Shown: positions 34,301 to 50,257, numbered from the stretch's first letter. The stretch: 64,000 bases of DNA from Straminergon stramineum (GCA_963920665.1 OY987266.1:23610248-23674247); one strand, 5' to 3'. The notes: generated by a model from the letters alone, not told the origin. Numbers and translations are program-made.

Positions 34301-37300
34301 ACACACCGTCATCACATTCATCCATTTTTCAGGTGGGCTCAACTGCTCCAGAAAGGGTAGGTGCAGCACCTGTCAGGCGTTTTTGGCAAGGGCGGCTGAC
34401 TGGACTCCACCTTGCTATGCTACTGTTGAGAAATCAGGAAGCACTTTTGCATACCCACTAATAAGGTACTATTTCCAACCAAGGCTGGAAGAGATTCTCA
34501 ACCGAAGTTTGGAATGTGTTTTTTCGTCCTTTTCAAGGTTGGGACTATTGAGGTCATGACTCACATCCCAAAATATACGGGAGTAGTAGTGAGGCAAGAA
34601 AGTAGGAAGTAGTGAATAAGAAAGTAGTTCTTAAATGATCAGAATTGGAAGAGTCTAGTCATTGGCTATGGGTCTAGAGCACTTTTTGGCTCCCAAAATT
34701 CATAATAAATTTTAATTCTAGGAATAAAATTGCCAAAAAGTTTGCAATCCCAGTGCTTTCTATCTTTCAACACAGCATAAAATTGACATTGCCTTATATT
34801 GCTCTAGAACATGTGTGGAATCACTTAAGTGATTGGCTATAGGAGGTTCTACCATATAACTTGGTATGTGATAATTTCACATGGATGTCTAATAAGCTTT
34901 TCAACTTCTTGTTCTACTTTGAAATTGATTGTAGGAATTCAATAGGAACAAGGGAAAAAAATCCATAGAAAGAAGGGTCCCATTGTTGCATGGTGACCAA
35001 GTCATAGAGAGAGAAGGACTACTCTTATGAAGACAAGTTCATCATCATAGAAATCATCTTTTTGGGTATACTATGAATCATCTACTCAAGGGGAAAAAAA
35101 CTCATTGTCCAAAGGTCAAATTTTTGTGCAAGTTCTTTCTTTCTCTAAGAATGAGCATATGCAATTTTGTCTTATGTAGAAGGACTCTTTGTCAACCATT
35201 AGACCACTCTACATAGTCTGCAACATACTTATAGGTTTAATCTATTCAAAGAGGAGAATGTAGAGGATGTTGACATGACTTCCCTCCATGCCAAAGAATC
35301 CAAAATGTCATTTTGTGGTCCTTGGAAACTACTTTTCTAACATTACAATAAGTAACAATGACATTGATTTGTCCCTACCATTTTATCCAAGTAGTCATGA
35401 CAAGGATTATGTGCCAAATAATTAATTAAAGTTGAATGATAGGATCACAAGTGATGAAGAGTTATATAAATTTAGAGATCATTTACCACCACAATACATG
35501 TTGTCTATTTTAAGGATATTATTAAAAGCTTTAAAGTTCATATTAGATAAATGTTCCAGTGAACATTTTTGTTTTGGCCTATATATGTTGAAAAAAATTC
35601 TTCTAAAAAGATAAATAATGAAAAATTATTTAATGTTTAATTCTTAAAATCCTATTATGATTTTTTCTTATTTCACATATTTTTTAAATCATCATCAAAT
35701 ATTGCAACAATTAACAAGAGATACTAAAAATCCATAGAAAAAACGAAGTGGGATGTCCATACAAATTGAATTTATTATTGTCTTCATATTCCAGGTGTAA
35801 GAGTAAAGGATGACATTAGCATTTTTTAATGAATTTATTCCATACATGTTTAGTATGTGCTACTTATGACTAGAAACTTGTTAAATGTGTTTATCACAAC
35901 AAAAGGTAATTGATTCAAATTTTGAATTTAAAGCACATCACCATTCAATAAAAGTGTGCAAAAGATTCCAAGTCTATTTGAATTTTTAAAAGTTGAATTT
36001 GTATAATCTTAAGTTTAATTTATTAATCAAAGTAATTTGATGTTTTAAATTTTTTGAATATGTAATGGTTTCAAATCACTATTAATTTGATCAATAGTAG
36101 TGTAGAATAATTTAGTTTTCTTAAGATGTTTATACTAGATGTTGTTTCTAAATGTTAGCACATTGAAAAATAATTTTTTTAATTAAATAAATGTCATATT
36201 TTAAATTTAAATTAGAAACCATAAAAATAGTTATTCAAATTAGGGACTAGCTTTTGGTTATTTACACTTAATATAGAGAATTTAAGGAAAAAATCATTCA
36301 TTACTTACCTACCACCTAATTCTTAACTTCAAAATCTTTGATATCTTTAGCGACCCAAAAAATACAAGCTTTTAGAAATTGACTAAAAAGTGGAAAAGTT
36401 TGAAATCTTTCAAGTATAAAGTGATTGCCAAATCAAATATAAACATTGCATTATCCTTGAATTCAAAATTATCAAGCTTGCATTCAAGAACGTATATACT
36501 TTCGAGAATAATTCTTAGAAGCAATAGCTTCCAAACTACAATGATAATTTATCATGAATAAACAATTACATATGGATAGAGATATGGACAATATAAGGTT
36601 ACATATCAAAGTCACTTGCAATATTTTTGATTCCAAATAAAATAATATTTAATTCATTTAGTCAATCAATAATGAATTTTTTGATTACTTCCTTTAGGCA
36701 CTCAAAGATTCAATAATTCAATCAATTAAAATTTTAAAAAATATATTTTTGTCTTTATTTTATTAAGAATATTTATTATAAAATTATGAAAAATAAATTC
36801 TTGAAATGAAAACAACCTATTATTACATGTCAAATAATAAATCATGTTGTATATTGTTGGAAGTAATTTTAAAATCATATTTCAATAAAATTGGAGTTTA
36901 TTAGTAAGAAATAACCTGCCCATATGCCATATTGGATTGGGAGTGAAGGTTTGCTCCTATAAAGCAAATAAATACATTGAGATTGAAATCTTGAAGTTTT
37001 AAGTTTCATATTTTCTTTTAAATGTGAATGTAACCAACTATCACAAAGATAAGAATTAGAGAACAAGAAGTACAATTGTACATAAGAGTATATTGCAGTA
37101 GATTGATAGTGAAGGATTGCTCCAAAACTGATGTTGGGAAGATTGGAGAGGCCTTCATTTTACTTCCTACTTATATTATATTTTTACTTGTACTTGTACT
37201 TATACTTATACTTAGTGATTGGAATCCTTAGGAGAACTTCTAAAAGACTATAGAGGCTCCTAGAAGATACTAGGGGGCTATCAAGATATCTAGAATTTTT

Positions 37301-38640
37301 TCCAATATTTGTAACACTAAATGGGATATTTTTTCTATATCCAAAATGCGTATCTAATTTTTCATATTCAAAATTGTTATTCAAATTCAATGTAGAACAT
37401 AATGTGACATCATGTGATTTATATTCTAAATTCTTTAAGTTTAAATTTACAACCATTAGATTATAATCTTTACTAGAATAAAATATAGTAAGAAAATAGT
37501 GAATTTCTTAAACCTTATGGCTTCGGGAGGGTGTAGGCTTGTATTCTCTAATTGTTCCTTAAAGGCTACACTCAGTTTTATTGTTGGCTTGGACTAAAGA
37601 GAAGAAGACTTTACATTGACATAAGTCACATACATAAAACTTTGAATAGGCCCTTCCTCAGAATGCAAGTCATTGTTTTAGAATCAAAGCCTTTCATAAA
37701 AAAATGTAATTTCATTTAACTTGCAATTTTAGGATGAATATTTTAATGTTGAATTGGTATCTCTACCATATATTTGCCATGCACATGAAACAACTATGTC
37801 CTCAAGCTAGCTTGTTCATATAGCTTTTATTTTATTTTATACCATATAAGTTAATTCAATTATTACAAGACATACTAATTGTTTTGTATTGCATTTTTCT
37901 ACTAGAAATCATTTTATTTTTATTTATTTAGTGGCTATATGGAAAAGATGGGATGATGTTCTTCTTCCTAAATTCATTAAAATCTTGGAAGGAAATTTGT
38001 TCTAATAGAAAAAATGCAATGTAAAACAATGATTGCGTCTCACATTGATTGAATTAATTTGTTGAATGTAGATTGCTCTCAGATTTGACATTAAATAATT
38101 CTAAACATAAATGAATAGATGTTAAGTAATTTTTTTTCAATTTTCAAGGATATTGACAACAATTCACATTTGTCAAATTTGCACTTTTGCAAAAAATGTT
38201 TAATTTGATACATGATTGTTGAACTTGTTGGTAGACAAAAATATTATAGTCCAACTCTAGAATATTTGTAGGGACATGGTTATACCCAATGTAAAGGTCA
38301 AATTTGACATACATTAAGAATTTTTAGTAAAAAATAGTGACTCCCATCATCTTTTGATTGGTTTAGAGTGAAATAGACATCTCAATATCTGACTTCGAAA
38401 TTCAATTTCGACACTTCCTTATTCAATCTGACCCCAATTAGAGTATATTGATTTCTTCTTTTTAGCTTCTACAAGGTTAAAATTTACTGTCTAAGTAAGT
38501 ACGATTTGGCACTCAAGTGTCAAAATTGAATTTCCACATCAGATTCCCAGAGGTCCATGTCACCTCACACCATTCACAAGATGACATGTGGCACCTTTTT
38601 TACAAAAATAACTTAATTTCTCCCGAATCTGACCTGAAGT
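34300..38640. other. AT-rich intergenic DNA
   Basis: About 4.3 kb with dense stops in all frames and no recognisable gene. Two loosely similar phrases, GGGAGTGAAGGTTTGCTCC (36940s) and ATAGTGAAGGATTGCTCC (37110s), may be repeat traces. A TACTTG/TACTTA run is listed separately. Confidence 0.6.
37183..37215 (+). repeat. Microsatellite, TACTTG/TACTTA hexamers
   Basis: About five hexamer units (TTACTTGTACTTGTACTTAT and onward) in AT-rich intergenic DNA. Confidence 0.8.
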
Positions 38641-38969
38641 AGGGTATCCCCAATCTTTTCTTTACCGTCGGTGTGAACGCGCCCTTTTGGGGTCAAGACT
38701 TGTGTCTAGGCAGAGACCGAAGGAAGACTGTGAGCACGGCGTCGCAGAGTGGCGTGCGCGCATGTCGTCCGCCGTCGCCTTCTCTTCTCGCTCGATAGTC
38801 TCCGTGCATTTGCCCCTCGACCGGTTTCTGTTGCCAGGCTTCTTTCCAGCTGCAGCCTATCTCTGCCTCCGTTTCTTCTTATTCTAGGGTTTCCATTTCT
38901 CCACGCACGATTCAGTAGAGTTTTTGTTGCTTGAGGTTTTTCTTCGTGTTTTTTTTTGTGCAAGCCGCG

Positions 38970-41275
<2,306 letters not shown>

Positions 41276-42018
41276 ATCTTGAAGATCACCTTTTCCATCT
41301 AATATGGAACTTGCAAAGTGCAAAGTGACAATGTTGTACAGCTTTTGGTGAGATCCAACTTGGATTTTATTTAAAACTTGAATCTATTTACGACTTTTCC
41401 CTCTGCTGGCAAAGGAATACTTTCCACTTAGACAGTACGGAATCTGGAGCAATACTTTGGATTCTCCAAGCTTTTAACGACAGCAGCACATGTCGGTGGA
41501 AATGTTGATGAAAGGTGTAACATGGCGGAGTGTTGAGAAGGATGTTCCATCATTGTTTCGACGATGATACTTTAGAAGACCAACATTGCTTTTTGCACAT
41601 TTGAGTGAAGTGCAGATTGTTCCTTCAGTGGGAAATCTGATTAGTACATGTACTTCAAAATGATTTGATACGTCTCTGTTACGCTCAATTACTGTAGGTA
41701 TTGCTACTTATTTGTGGGGGAGTACTTTTCCATTAGATTGCAACGGATGTGTATCTTAGTAATGGCCATTGCTCAACAGAGGTTCATCTTTCCACGGGAT
41801 CAACTTTGTGTCTCATTGTTGGCAGTTTGTTTTGTTTTGTGAAGTCCTGTTTACTTGTCAAGGTATGATGTTTCTTATAGTACTTGATGGTTAAGAGAAT
41901 ATGAAGGTGACATTAAGTTTGCTGCTTCTGTAATGTGAATTCAATATCTATTGGAGATGCCTCCGTTCTGACCCAAATTCTTTTGTTTCAATCATGGTTT
42001 TCCCACATTGCACAAGAT

Positions 42019-42116
42019 GAAGCATGGTCTGGGAAATGACCTGAGAAGAGCTACAATTGGTCTTAAATGGTCATGTGGATATTCTCATGGGTCATTTCCC
42101 TGTGGACCATGCTTTC
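42019..42116. other. Near-perfect hairpin, 98 nt
   Basis: The left arm 42019-42048 (GAAGCATGGTCTGGGAAATG...) pairs with the right arm 42083-42116 (...CATTTCCCTGTGGACCATGC), about 26 of 30 positions pairing, with a 34-nt loop. It could be a tiny MITE or a small-RNA precursor about 750 bp beyond the CFIS2 stop. Confidence 0.6.
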
Positions 42117-42289
42117 ACTAGTGTTGGTACTAGAATAGAGGGAATAAACCACATCAACTAAGGGTTATCATCTTAAGTTTCATATTTAACCCCTAGATGC
42201 CCAAACTGCATTTTTTGGCAACATAGTGGTTTTGAGCTCACTACAAATGGAATTTTTCTTTTTTTCTTTGAAATTTTCACACATGTGCC

Positions 42290-42530
42290 CAAGGAGTAGC
42301 TTAAACCCATAAATGTCAGCATGGACATTTAGTGTTTGATGGATGATAGAGTATCTTTCTTTTTGGAACAGTAGTGCAACTATTTATCCTTGGAATTTTG
42401 TGTGAAGAGAGATCTTCTACAATAGTTTGACCTCCAGTGAATATTTTTGATTTTTTTTAAAGTAGATGAAGTCAAACGGTTCCAAAAGGGGTGATTTTCA
42501 CAATCATCTGTCCATCCTTTAAGGGTAAAG
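42290..42530 (+). repeat. Dispersed repeat copy B (empty-site form)
   Basis: Aligns with copies at 20628-22110 and 43440-43683. It reads straight through GAGATCTTCTACAATAGTTTG, the site where copy A carries the CACTA insertion, and so serves as the pre-insertion reference. Confidence 0.75.
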
Positions 42531-43439
42531 GCCCAACAATTTTCATAACTTTTGACTTCATGGTTAAAAAGTTATAGCATGGTATGTCATTTTCATTGTT
42601 CGGTGGGCAGCCCAGGTAGCTCAAAAAAATTCTTATAAAAGCACTTTTTTCAAAAATAAAAATTTGAAATTGGTTTTCTAGATTTATATATACAAAGAAA
42701 GATTTGAATCATTCCATTTTGATTAATAAGATGAAAGTTATGAGGAGTTTTAATATGTAGGTAGTTATGGAATCCCTATTCTAAGATAACCTTTGAAGTC
42801 CTTTATTTAACTCAATTTTCAACATTTTTGAAAAAAATAAAAAAAAGTGAATGTAGATTGTTTATTATAACATTACAACCATTGGGATTGGCATTTTTCA
42901 ATTCCATAACTAAATTCTTAACAATTTAGTATTTTGAATCATTTTCTATTTCTTTTTACTTACTATTTTTTTCTATATATTGTACAATTCTAAATGATCT
43001 AAATTTTTTCAATCATCTAGTCAACTTGCTTTGAAGAATGAACCCAAAGAAGCTCCACCATTTTGGACATTTTTTTCGTACAAATGTGACCTTGTGAAGT
43101 AGAGTTGCTTGATTTTTTGTGAGGCCTCCAAAAGGATCTTTGTCCATTCAAACACTAATTATCTTGCAATCTACATAGTGAAAATTTCTGAAATTTTTTT
43201 GGCATCTTCTCAGACCAATGTACTACAAGATCCTATAATCACATATGTCCAAAAATGTTTGTTTGTTTTTCTAAAATTTAGTACTTGTACTAGAAATGGC
43301 AATTTTAGAGTGTTGTTGGTGAAAACTTAGTCAAATACATTTAGGGGTTAAATTGCACTTCAAGTGTAACAATTTTAATGGAATCTAAGGTGGAAGAACC
43401 AATTATATCCCCTCCATTTACTACACCCTAAAATCTTGG

Positions 43440-43683
43440 ACATTGACTACATATTTAACCCAGAAAGTACACCATAGACGTTTAGTGTCCGACAAATGAC
43501 AAGGCATTCTCTTGTGTAGGACAGGAATTCAACTATTCATCCTTGGAATTAGTAGTGGGAAGTGGAGATCTTCTACAGTACTTTGACTTCAAATGAGCTC
43601 TTTTGATTTTTTTAATACCAATTATTCCCACAGTTTCAAAAATGATGATTTCCACGAAGACCCCCCACGTCCTTCTAGGGTTA
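43440..43683 (+). repeat. Dispersed repeat copy C (empty-site form)
   Basis: Third copy: GACGTTTAGTGTCCGACAAA, CTCTTGTGTAGGAC, CAACTATTCATCCTTGGAAT, GAGATCTTCTACAG and GATGATTTCCACG. Copies B and C lie about 1.1 kb apart in direct orientation. Confidence 0.75.
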
Positions 43684-44779
43684 AGCCATGATAGCCATCC
43701 AATAAATTGTCAACCAACATGAAATGCTTTCTAAAGTGGATATTTTGGAAGATAAAACAATGAAATTCTAAAGAGCACCAAAAAAACCTTTCCATTTTGA
43801 AAAAATGGTTGACCAATCACTAGAGTTGGTAGAGCTAGAAACTCCAAAGTAATGACTATGATTACTATTAACCAAAGATTAGATCACAAGACCTTCCAAT
43901 TGAGGAATTTCTATCCAATCAAGTATTACTAGAAGGTACTATATTTGTTTTACCATTTGGTTGTGACCTATTTGTGCAAAATTTCATTAGTATACATTTC
44001 AAAGTTTGAAATTTATATCTCTAAACAATTCATAATAGCTACAAAAATATGGCACTCAAGCATTGTAAACTATTGGAGATATAAAATGTTTCATGGCTTA
44101 CCACATTCACTTCACAAGTAAGATGTGGATAATATTACATCCATATTTAGTCATGTCATGGGTTCTTCTATAATTAATTTCACACAATGAATTTCCTCGA
44201 TAGAACTAAAGATGAACAAGGATAACTAAGGATAACAAGACTATTTATTATGATCCACATTGCTGAAATATCTAATTTGTAATGGTGTCAAGTCATTAAC
44301 TAAAAAGAATTCCAATCCCCCCCACAAAATAATTGAGCCTTCTTTAGTGAGAGTTTGATGCAAAATCTAAGGAACTCAAAATTTGTACACTTTTGTTGCC
44401 ACGAAGGACACAAATGTTCACATCAATCTCTCTTTTTAGGGTCTCTCACATTGAAAATTTTGAGTATAGAGTGCCATTTCCAAAGTTCTCTTTGACTGAA
44501 TTTGCGCTCCACCAACTCTTGCTTCTAATTTTAATGTAGAGAGGGTCGAGAATTGTTCCCTCTGAAATGTCAACCCCTGCTTTACAAATAGAAAGTGAAC
44601 AAGCTAAGTACCCATAATGGTGAGTATGACATGGAGAAAGAGAGAAATTTTGGCAATGATTGGATCTGTTAATGGTTTTGCTAAGATGTCTACTTTGTAT
44701 TTTTGTAAGGTGAAATTTTTCCAAAAATAATTTGATACTACAAATATATCTTCAATTCAGCCTTTTCCTGGGGGAATAG

Positions 44780-45460
44780 AATGAATGATTAAGCTTAGAG
44801 CTTATTCAGACAGTACCCAGATTCGTATCTTCATTCTATGCGAATGTCACCGATCATGCAAAGTGATTTCCATCCATTCAAATCTTCTTCAAATTCTCAC
44901 TAAAAACAGTGATATCAGGAATTCCCCATGTGCCTTTCGTATTGAGAATTCCCCCCAACTCATAAGTATCTTCTACAACGATATATTTGTACGTCCCTGG
45001 GTTGGTTTACTTCAATCAGACAAGTACAATAAATCCAATTTCTCAATTCAGCACCTCAATCGAAAACTTGGGCAATTCATCCAGAAGGCGAGCCAAGACA
45101 GTGGATCTAGTTTTCTTGACACTTACAATAATGAGGAAAGCATTTCATAATTTAAAAAAAAGAAATTGGCCTTCTATTATTTGACAACAATTGATCTAGC
45201 AACTACAGCAATGGGCTCAACCTCGCATCCATTTCGCTACCTTCCACAATCTACACTACTTTTCACGATCAGCTAAAGAACTCCATGAAGATGCCTGAAT
45301 TACCTCTCTAACAATCTTCTGCAACTACAATGTCATCAATCTCTCATCTATTTCATCAACTGAGAAGTATTGTCCCCAACCCTCTCAAAAATAAATTATG
45401 CGCATGGCTAGATTCATCCTCTGAGAATACGTGTTTCTAAAAGAGTAGCGAAGGAACACA
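44780..45460. other. ABCI 3' flank
   Basis: Spacer left of the ABCI stop codon, expected to contain its 3' UTR. A 121-codon plus-strand ORF at 44785-45150 has no recognisable motif and uses the antisense strand of the presumed UTR, so I do not call it a gene. Confidence 0.4.
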
Positions 45461-48400
45461 TCACCTATAGTACGCCATTTGGCGACTAGATGTGAATGGA
45501 GACACGTCAGCAGGACGTGTGGCCCTGTCCAGTTTCACCTCACTGCTTGGCCCTCTTTTCTCCCGTTCGTCTCGCTCAGTTCTAAGCCAAGGCTCCACCA
45601 CTTGAATCAGGTTCTTAGCTTCACTCGGAGGTAAGAACTCCGGAAGTTCCTTGATCGGTTGCGCCCTCTTTAACTTCCCATCCTCCACATATGCTATGTC
45701 TGTGGCCCACGTCTCCAAGCCGTCGAAAATGTGGGTGGCATAGATCAGCGTTGCACCTCTCTGCATGAATTAGGAGCATTATTGATTACAAGCACTAATT
45801 ATCAAAATTAGAAGCCGGCATGAAATTCGCCTTCAACGACATTGCCGTTTACCACATTTATACTCCAGGAAAATGAATATTGAGAAGTAGTCTAGCGATT
45901 AGGACACAATCCAGATCGGCAGAATGCTGCAACTCCTAAATAAGGACCAGTTTACGCTTCGAGAATGCTGCAAGTCGTGAATTAGGTGCAGTTTACACTT
46001 CTCAGGACAAGCCTTGAGGACAGTAAAAGTTGAGGTCAAGACATAGCTATTTGGGACCCACAGGACAAGATAAGATGGCAAAATAAACAGGCTAAGTTCG
46101 GCTGAGTGATCTTGTCCATTTGACCATTTAGTGGGCTGATGGTATGTGGAGCACTCCACAGAATTGTCACATAGATTACTCAAAAAAGTGCTGCCATGTA
46201 AACATCCATGCCATTTATCATTCATTCTTAAGCTTCTTTCTCTAAGAAAACCGAGACAAAATGTAAAGCCCCTAAGAACAGCTCTCCAATGTTTGACCAA
46301 TCACATTGCTAAATTTCTTAAAATATGGTTGAAATGTCTTGTTCGGACAAATGTAAACCGACCTTAGACTGACGGCTTCTAAGACTCTAAGCCCTACTGT
46401 AGCTGATCGCAGCTGTGAAAATTGACAAACGTTCATAATATGTGAGAAATCATGAAGTGGAAGTTGAGATGTAGACCTACCTCTTCACATTCATCCACGA
46501 AGAATGAAAGCAAGTCCATGCGAGCTACAACATCAAGGTCCACGGTGATCTCATCCAGCAACAAAACCTGCCATTCATCATTCAAATCAATTAGATCGTC
46601 TGAATACTGGACTCTTCAGAAAGTCAGGTCGCGTTATAAAGAAGCATTCCAACAATACCATCACACATATCAGGTAACCGCGGCTAATAGCGACACCTAC
46701 CTAAATGCGACTTTCCAAAGTCTTGTACAATTAATTTGAGAATGCACAGCACCTCAACATCAGAACTCATATGCAACAGATCAACTAGCAAAAAAACTTT
46801 GAACACAAGATCATCTGCCGATAAAACATTATGCTCTTAAAACTTTTGCATGGGATATCCAAAATAAATCATTCTATGGTGCATCGGAATCCTCTTTGAC
46901 TTGCTAACACAAGTTTCAAAGATCTGAAGATAGCAACTATGCTCAGCGCTTAAAGTGTAGTAACTAGCGGTTACCTGATGTACAAAACTATTTAATCATT
47001 AAGCTCTCTTTCAACGCTTTGTTAGCAATCCCAGATGGTTCTAACAGAAGCAGAACTCTCAACAGGGTCTAAACTACCAAACCTAAGATGAGGAAAGGGT
47101 AAGTCAGCAGGCTATTGGAGAAGGAGCAGAACCTGAAAAGGGACCAGCAACCCCATACAAATCTGAACCCGACGGCGTTGCCCATCGGAAACTTTGTGCA
47201 TGCGCCAGCGAAGGTCGATGTCCAGAAGCTCAATCAAGCGCGACCGTCTAGACGGATCCACGTTCTCCACTGCCCCCACCAATTTCCCACAGTTTTTAGC
47301 CAATTCTCGCTTCAAGTCACCTCTATATAGAAAGGTCTCTGAAATTCCATTCACTTCAAGAAAAAACGAAAAAACTAACTTAATCTGCCTTAAGCATATC
47401 TGGTCCTCAATCACAAAAAGGGACAGGAGAAGAATAGAGGAATTGCCGTGCACATCCGGAGTTCAATAGGGAATAAAAGGCAACAAAGTCCTATTTGATA
47501 GTATAGAGGATATCAATAAAAACTAAAAGTCAAAGAGATCAATACCTAGGGGACCACAATCTCGTAATTTTCTTATTAGACCCTGAGTGGGATAGCCTAC
47601 ACAGTCTAGCAATTGTCCAAGGCTTATCACAAACTCTACTTCCTCCTCTCCATACGGTGCGTCATTAATGAGGGTCTTAGAAATGACCGAAGCAGGACTG
47701 TGGGTCTTCAAAGCATCGTACTTGGAAGAAAAAACCAATACTATAGTTGGTTTCATCCTCCGGGTCCTCGATAGTAAAAACTAGCCCAGAAAATGAAACA
47801 CCTAACTTGAAATGCCCTAGCAACTATTCCTCAACACAGATACATAAACCCTAGAAAAGAGTCGTTGGGTAGATAGAGAGTTTACCTCCAAAGATCATAT
47901 GCTCGGCAGAGAAGTCGCCTTGCAGAGGAATTTCGCCCTGTAATTACAAACGTCGCACTAAGTAAATCACAGATGCAGGCTGTCCCACTACCTTTTATGA
48001 CTCTAAACCCTAAACCCCAATTTACACCCTTGCTAATTCAAGCTGGTCCACGACGTCCATTGAAAACTGATACACGAATTGGCTCAGAGGGGGAGAGTGC
48101 AAGCTCACCGCACAGCCAACAGTCCGGCTCCAAGATCCGCCCAAATAAGCCAACTGACCCGAGCAAGTGAGCGCAGTATCATGAAATGCCGAGCGACCCA
48201 GAACGCGTACCACATTCTTCCCTCCCACCATGTGCTTGCCAGCTAATATTCTTAGCAGGGTCGTCTTCCCTGCAAGTCACAAGGAGCACTCAGTAAGGTA
48301 GAGGATACTCTGTCCGTCAATTTAAGCATTTTTACCAATTAATGTAAGATTGTGCTCTCATTGGGAGATCACTCCATGGAGAGAGATCACTTTGAGATCA

Positions 48401-48949
48401 GATTGTTTTCACTCAACGAATGATGGTTTCTTATGCAATCATTTAAGAAGGGAGGTTGTTTAGACCACTGTTGAGTAGACAGTAGACAATCTCATTTTCC
48501 AAAGGTCAGCAGCCATAGGCATTAATAAGCCAAGCTATGATTTCTTACACTTAACGGTTCCTAATTGAACACCAACAAAGAGTTGGTTGGAAGAGATGAG
48601 TTACTGTTGGTAACATGGGCCAGTCAATAGGAGGTGGGATCAAATCCCTAACGGTTAAACAATCCTCTACCTCACCCGTCGAACACTTCCAAAAGGTCGA
48701 ACCTCACATCCACCCCTGAACTCTCAACCCTAAACCCTTGCTATGAGTTCATTACAATCAACGGAATCAAAGACGGGAATATCACAACAAGGGGGTGATG
48801 TGAAACATACCGGCTCCATTGGCACCAATGAGGAGGCATCGAGAGCCGCGCCTGAGTTTCAGAGAGAACTTGCTAATGAAAGGCGCTTGGGCCCCATATG
48901 CAAACTCCAAGTCCGAAACTTCGACAACATTCTCCTCTGCGGTTCCCAT
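45461..48949 (-). CDS. ABC transporter I family ATP-binding protein (ABCI20/21, CAF16-like)
   Basis: Six exons: 48949-48811, 48269-48109, 47937-47886, 47269-47133, 46567-46481 and 45760-45461. They total 876 nt, 291 aa, all phases consistent. It is a single soluble nucleotide-binding domain without membrane segments. Walker A GANGAGKTT spans the first splice junction (near 43-51). [36 protein letters not shown] (signature VSDGQ in place of LSGGQ), [11 protein letters not shown], Walker [13 protein letters not shown] and the switch histidine in ATHIFDG follow; the C-terminus is [11 protein letters not shown]. These match Arabidopsis ABCI19-21, non-intrinsic ABC proteins linked by earlier work to light and hormone responses, and yeast CAF16. 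The start ATG sits six residues before the conserved [11 protein letters not shown]. Exon 1 is only 46 codons. Introns hold several repeats shared with other genes in the window. Confidence 0.95.
45921..46002 (+). repeat. 41-bp direct duplication
   Basis: AGAATGCTGCAA(C/G)TC(C/G)T(A/G)AAT(A)AGG...CAGTTTAC(G/A)CTTC occurs at 45921 and again at 45962, period 41 bp, at the left edge of the interspersed repeat in the last ABCI intron. Confidence 0.7.
45985..46366 (+). repeat. Interspersed repeat, copy 2
   Basis: Partner of 25258-25666. It lies in the intron between ABCI exons 5 and 6. Confidence 0.7.
46688..46988 (+). repeat. Intronic interspersed repeat, copy 2
   Basis: Partner of 16799-17100 in SKL2. 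It lies in the intron between ABCI exons 4 and 5. Confidence 0.7.
48297..48375 (-). repeat. Single inverted copy of the 86-bp unit
   Basis: Reverse-complemented it reads GATCTCCCAATGAGAGCACA, then ATTGGTAAAAATGCTTAAA and AGTATCCTCTACC, matching the tandem units at 31556-31804. It lies in ABCI intron 1 just upstream of exon 2. Confidence 0.7.
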
Positions 48950-50060
48950 AACTCACTGCTTGCGCTAAAATCTAGTGAAGTGATTCTCCAGCTGCACGAA
49001 TCCAACTGCTGTGATTTTCACTGCACAATGTCAAACACATCAGGAGGTATCAGAACTCAAAACTTGTGCTCCCTTAATGCAGACAATTAGGGCAACCGCA
49101 ATTTCGGAGGGCTAGAACTGTAAGTCGAGATTTTGAGCTCCGATCACTCGGAGCCAGACTGGAAGCAAATCGCAGAATCGTACAACTGTAATTGCAAACC
49201 CTGACAAATCCCTAGGGGGGGGCCATCTAGCTCAAGCTCACGTGCACGAAGATCCAATCCCACAGCACAGCATTCTTGATCCAATTTGAAGATGATCTTC
49301 GTCATCTATAGAAATCTTATATGGACTAATAAGAATGATGGACAGAATAATAGAAAGGATGGTGGAACAGCCTCTAAGACATTGAGGAAAACTTGCAGGA
49401 ACCAAAAAATAAATTTATGCAAAAACAGATTCGTTGAGACTCTCAAAACGAAGAGGATGCCACTAGACTCCCCCGTTCCCAAGATTCATCAGGAGTGAAT
49501 CGAAGGAATAGCAATCCATCATCTGTTGCAATGAAATACTGTGAAACCGACTGTAGACAGAACTTCACCACTACGGAGAGCAGAGACCACCATCACCAAG
49601 CGAAACCCAAATCACGGGATCCTCTGTGCCACCCAACGCAAGAATTCATCAAGCAACGGAACTAACATACCTCGCCCAATCGCAGATGAGGAGTGCCTTG
49701 ATTTCCAAATGTTTCCGACAACAATACAAGGCTCTGCTGCGCCCGATTTATGAGCAAAGCGCCCTGAAGTATGGGAAGTGCAAGGTCGCATGGCGGGATC
49801 ATCGGTAACAAAAGCAGACACCTCGACGTTGGGTTGCAATTGTTGAGAGATTTGGAAGATCGGATGCAAGCTACGACGTGGGGCGAGCGACGCCGTGGAG
49901 GCCAGCAAGCAGGCCTGCAAGGGGTCGCGCGACTCTGGGTTGGATGAAAGACATCCTTATTTATCATCCGTAATGGCCGTTTACTGTTCGTAAGGCCCCG
50001 TGGGAACGGTTTCGTTCGTTCTCAGTTTGTTGTGGATCCCCTCTTTCTTCATCCCAAAGT
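48950..50060. other. ABCI 5' flank
   Basis: GC-richer DNA upstream of the minus-strand ABCI start, expected to hold the promoter and 5' UTR. Overlapping ORFs of 60-102 codons at 49541-49967 on both strands resemble nothing known. No clear TATA element was placed. Confidence 0.4.
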
Positions 50061-50070
50061 CTACCATTTA

Positions 50071-50257
50071 CACTGAATAGGGGTATTAAGGGGACCCATA
50101 CTAATTAATCGACATTCCACACTAAACAAATATCTACCTTTATTGTACATCAGTAGTTATTGGAGTGTCCAGTTGATGTACATCATGTTTCAAATATCTA
50201 CAGTTTTCTAGAATCAGTCCCTTTAATTTTTTGGTCCCTTAATACCCCTATTCAGTG
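50071..50257. mobile_element. MITE, 187 bp, TA target duplication (Tc1/mariner-like)
   Basis: Both ends read CACTGAATAGGGGTATTAAG inward, followed by GG(G)GACC, a 25-bp inverted repeat differing by one indel, and each end is flanked by TA (50069-50070 and 50258-50259). A TA duplication is the mark of Tc1/mariner-type elements such as Stowaway MITEs. There is no ORF. It lies about 1.1 kb upstream of the ABCI start. Confidence 0.85.

Larger units (their letters stand above)
41276..44780. other. CFIS2 3' flank and AT-rich spacer
   Basis: The first several hundred bases should include the CFIS2 3' UTR. The rest holds the hairpin at 42019-42116 and dispersed repeat copies B and C. Remaining ORFs are short (at most 92 codons) and unconvincing. 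Confidence 0.5.

Noticed and set aside
44785..45150. 121-codon plus-strand ORF
   Set aside because: No motif and it lies in the presumed ABCI 3' flank; kept only as a note.
47523..47756. 77-codon minus-strand ORF in the ABCI gene
   Set aside because: The frame lies in the intron between exons 3 and 4; splicing 47886 to 47269 gives the conserved FGVENVDP junction without it.
48001..48017. Telomere-type CTAAACCCTAAACCC run in an ABCI intron
   Set aside because: Two units only; common chance or telo-box-like word in plant DNA.
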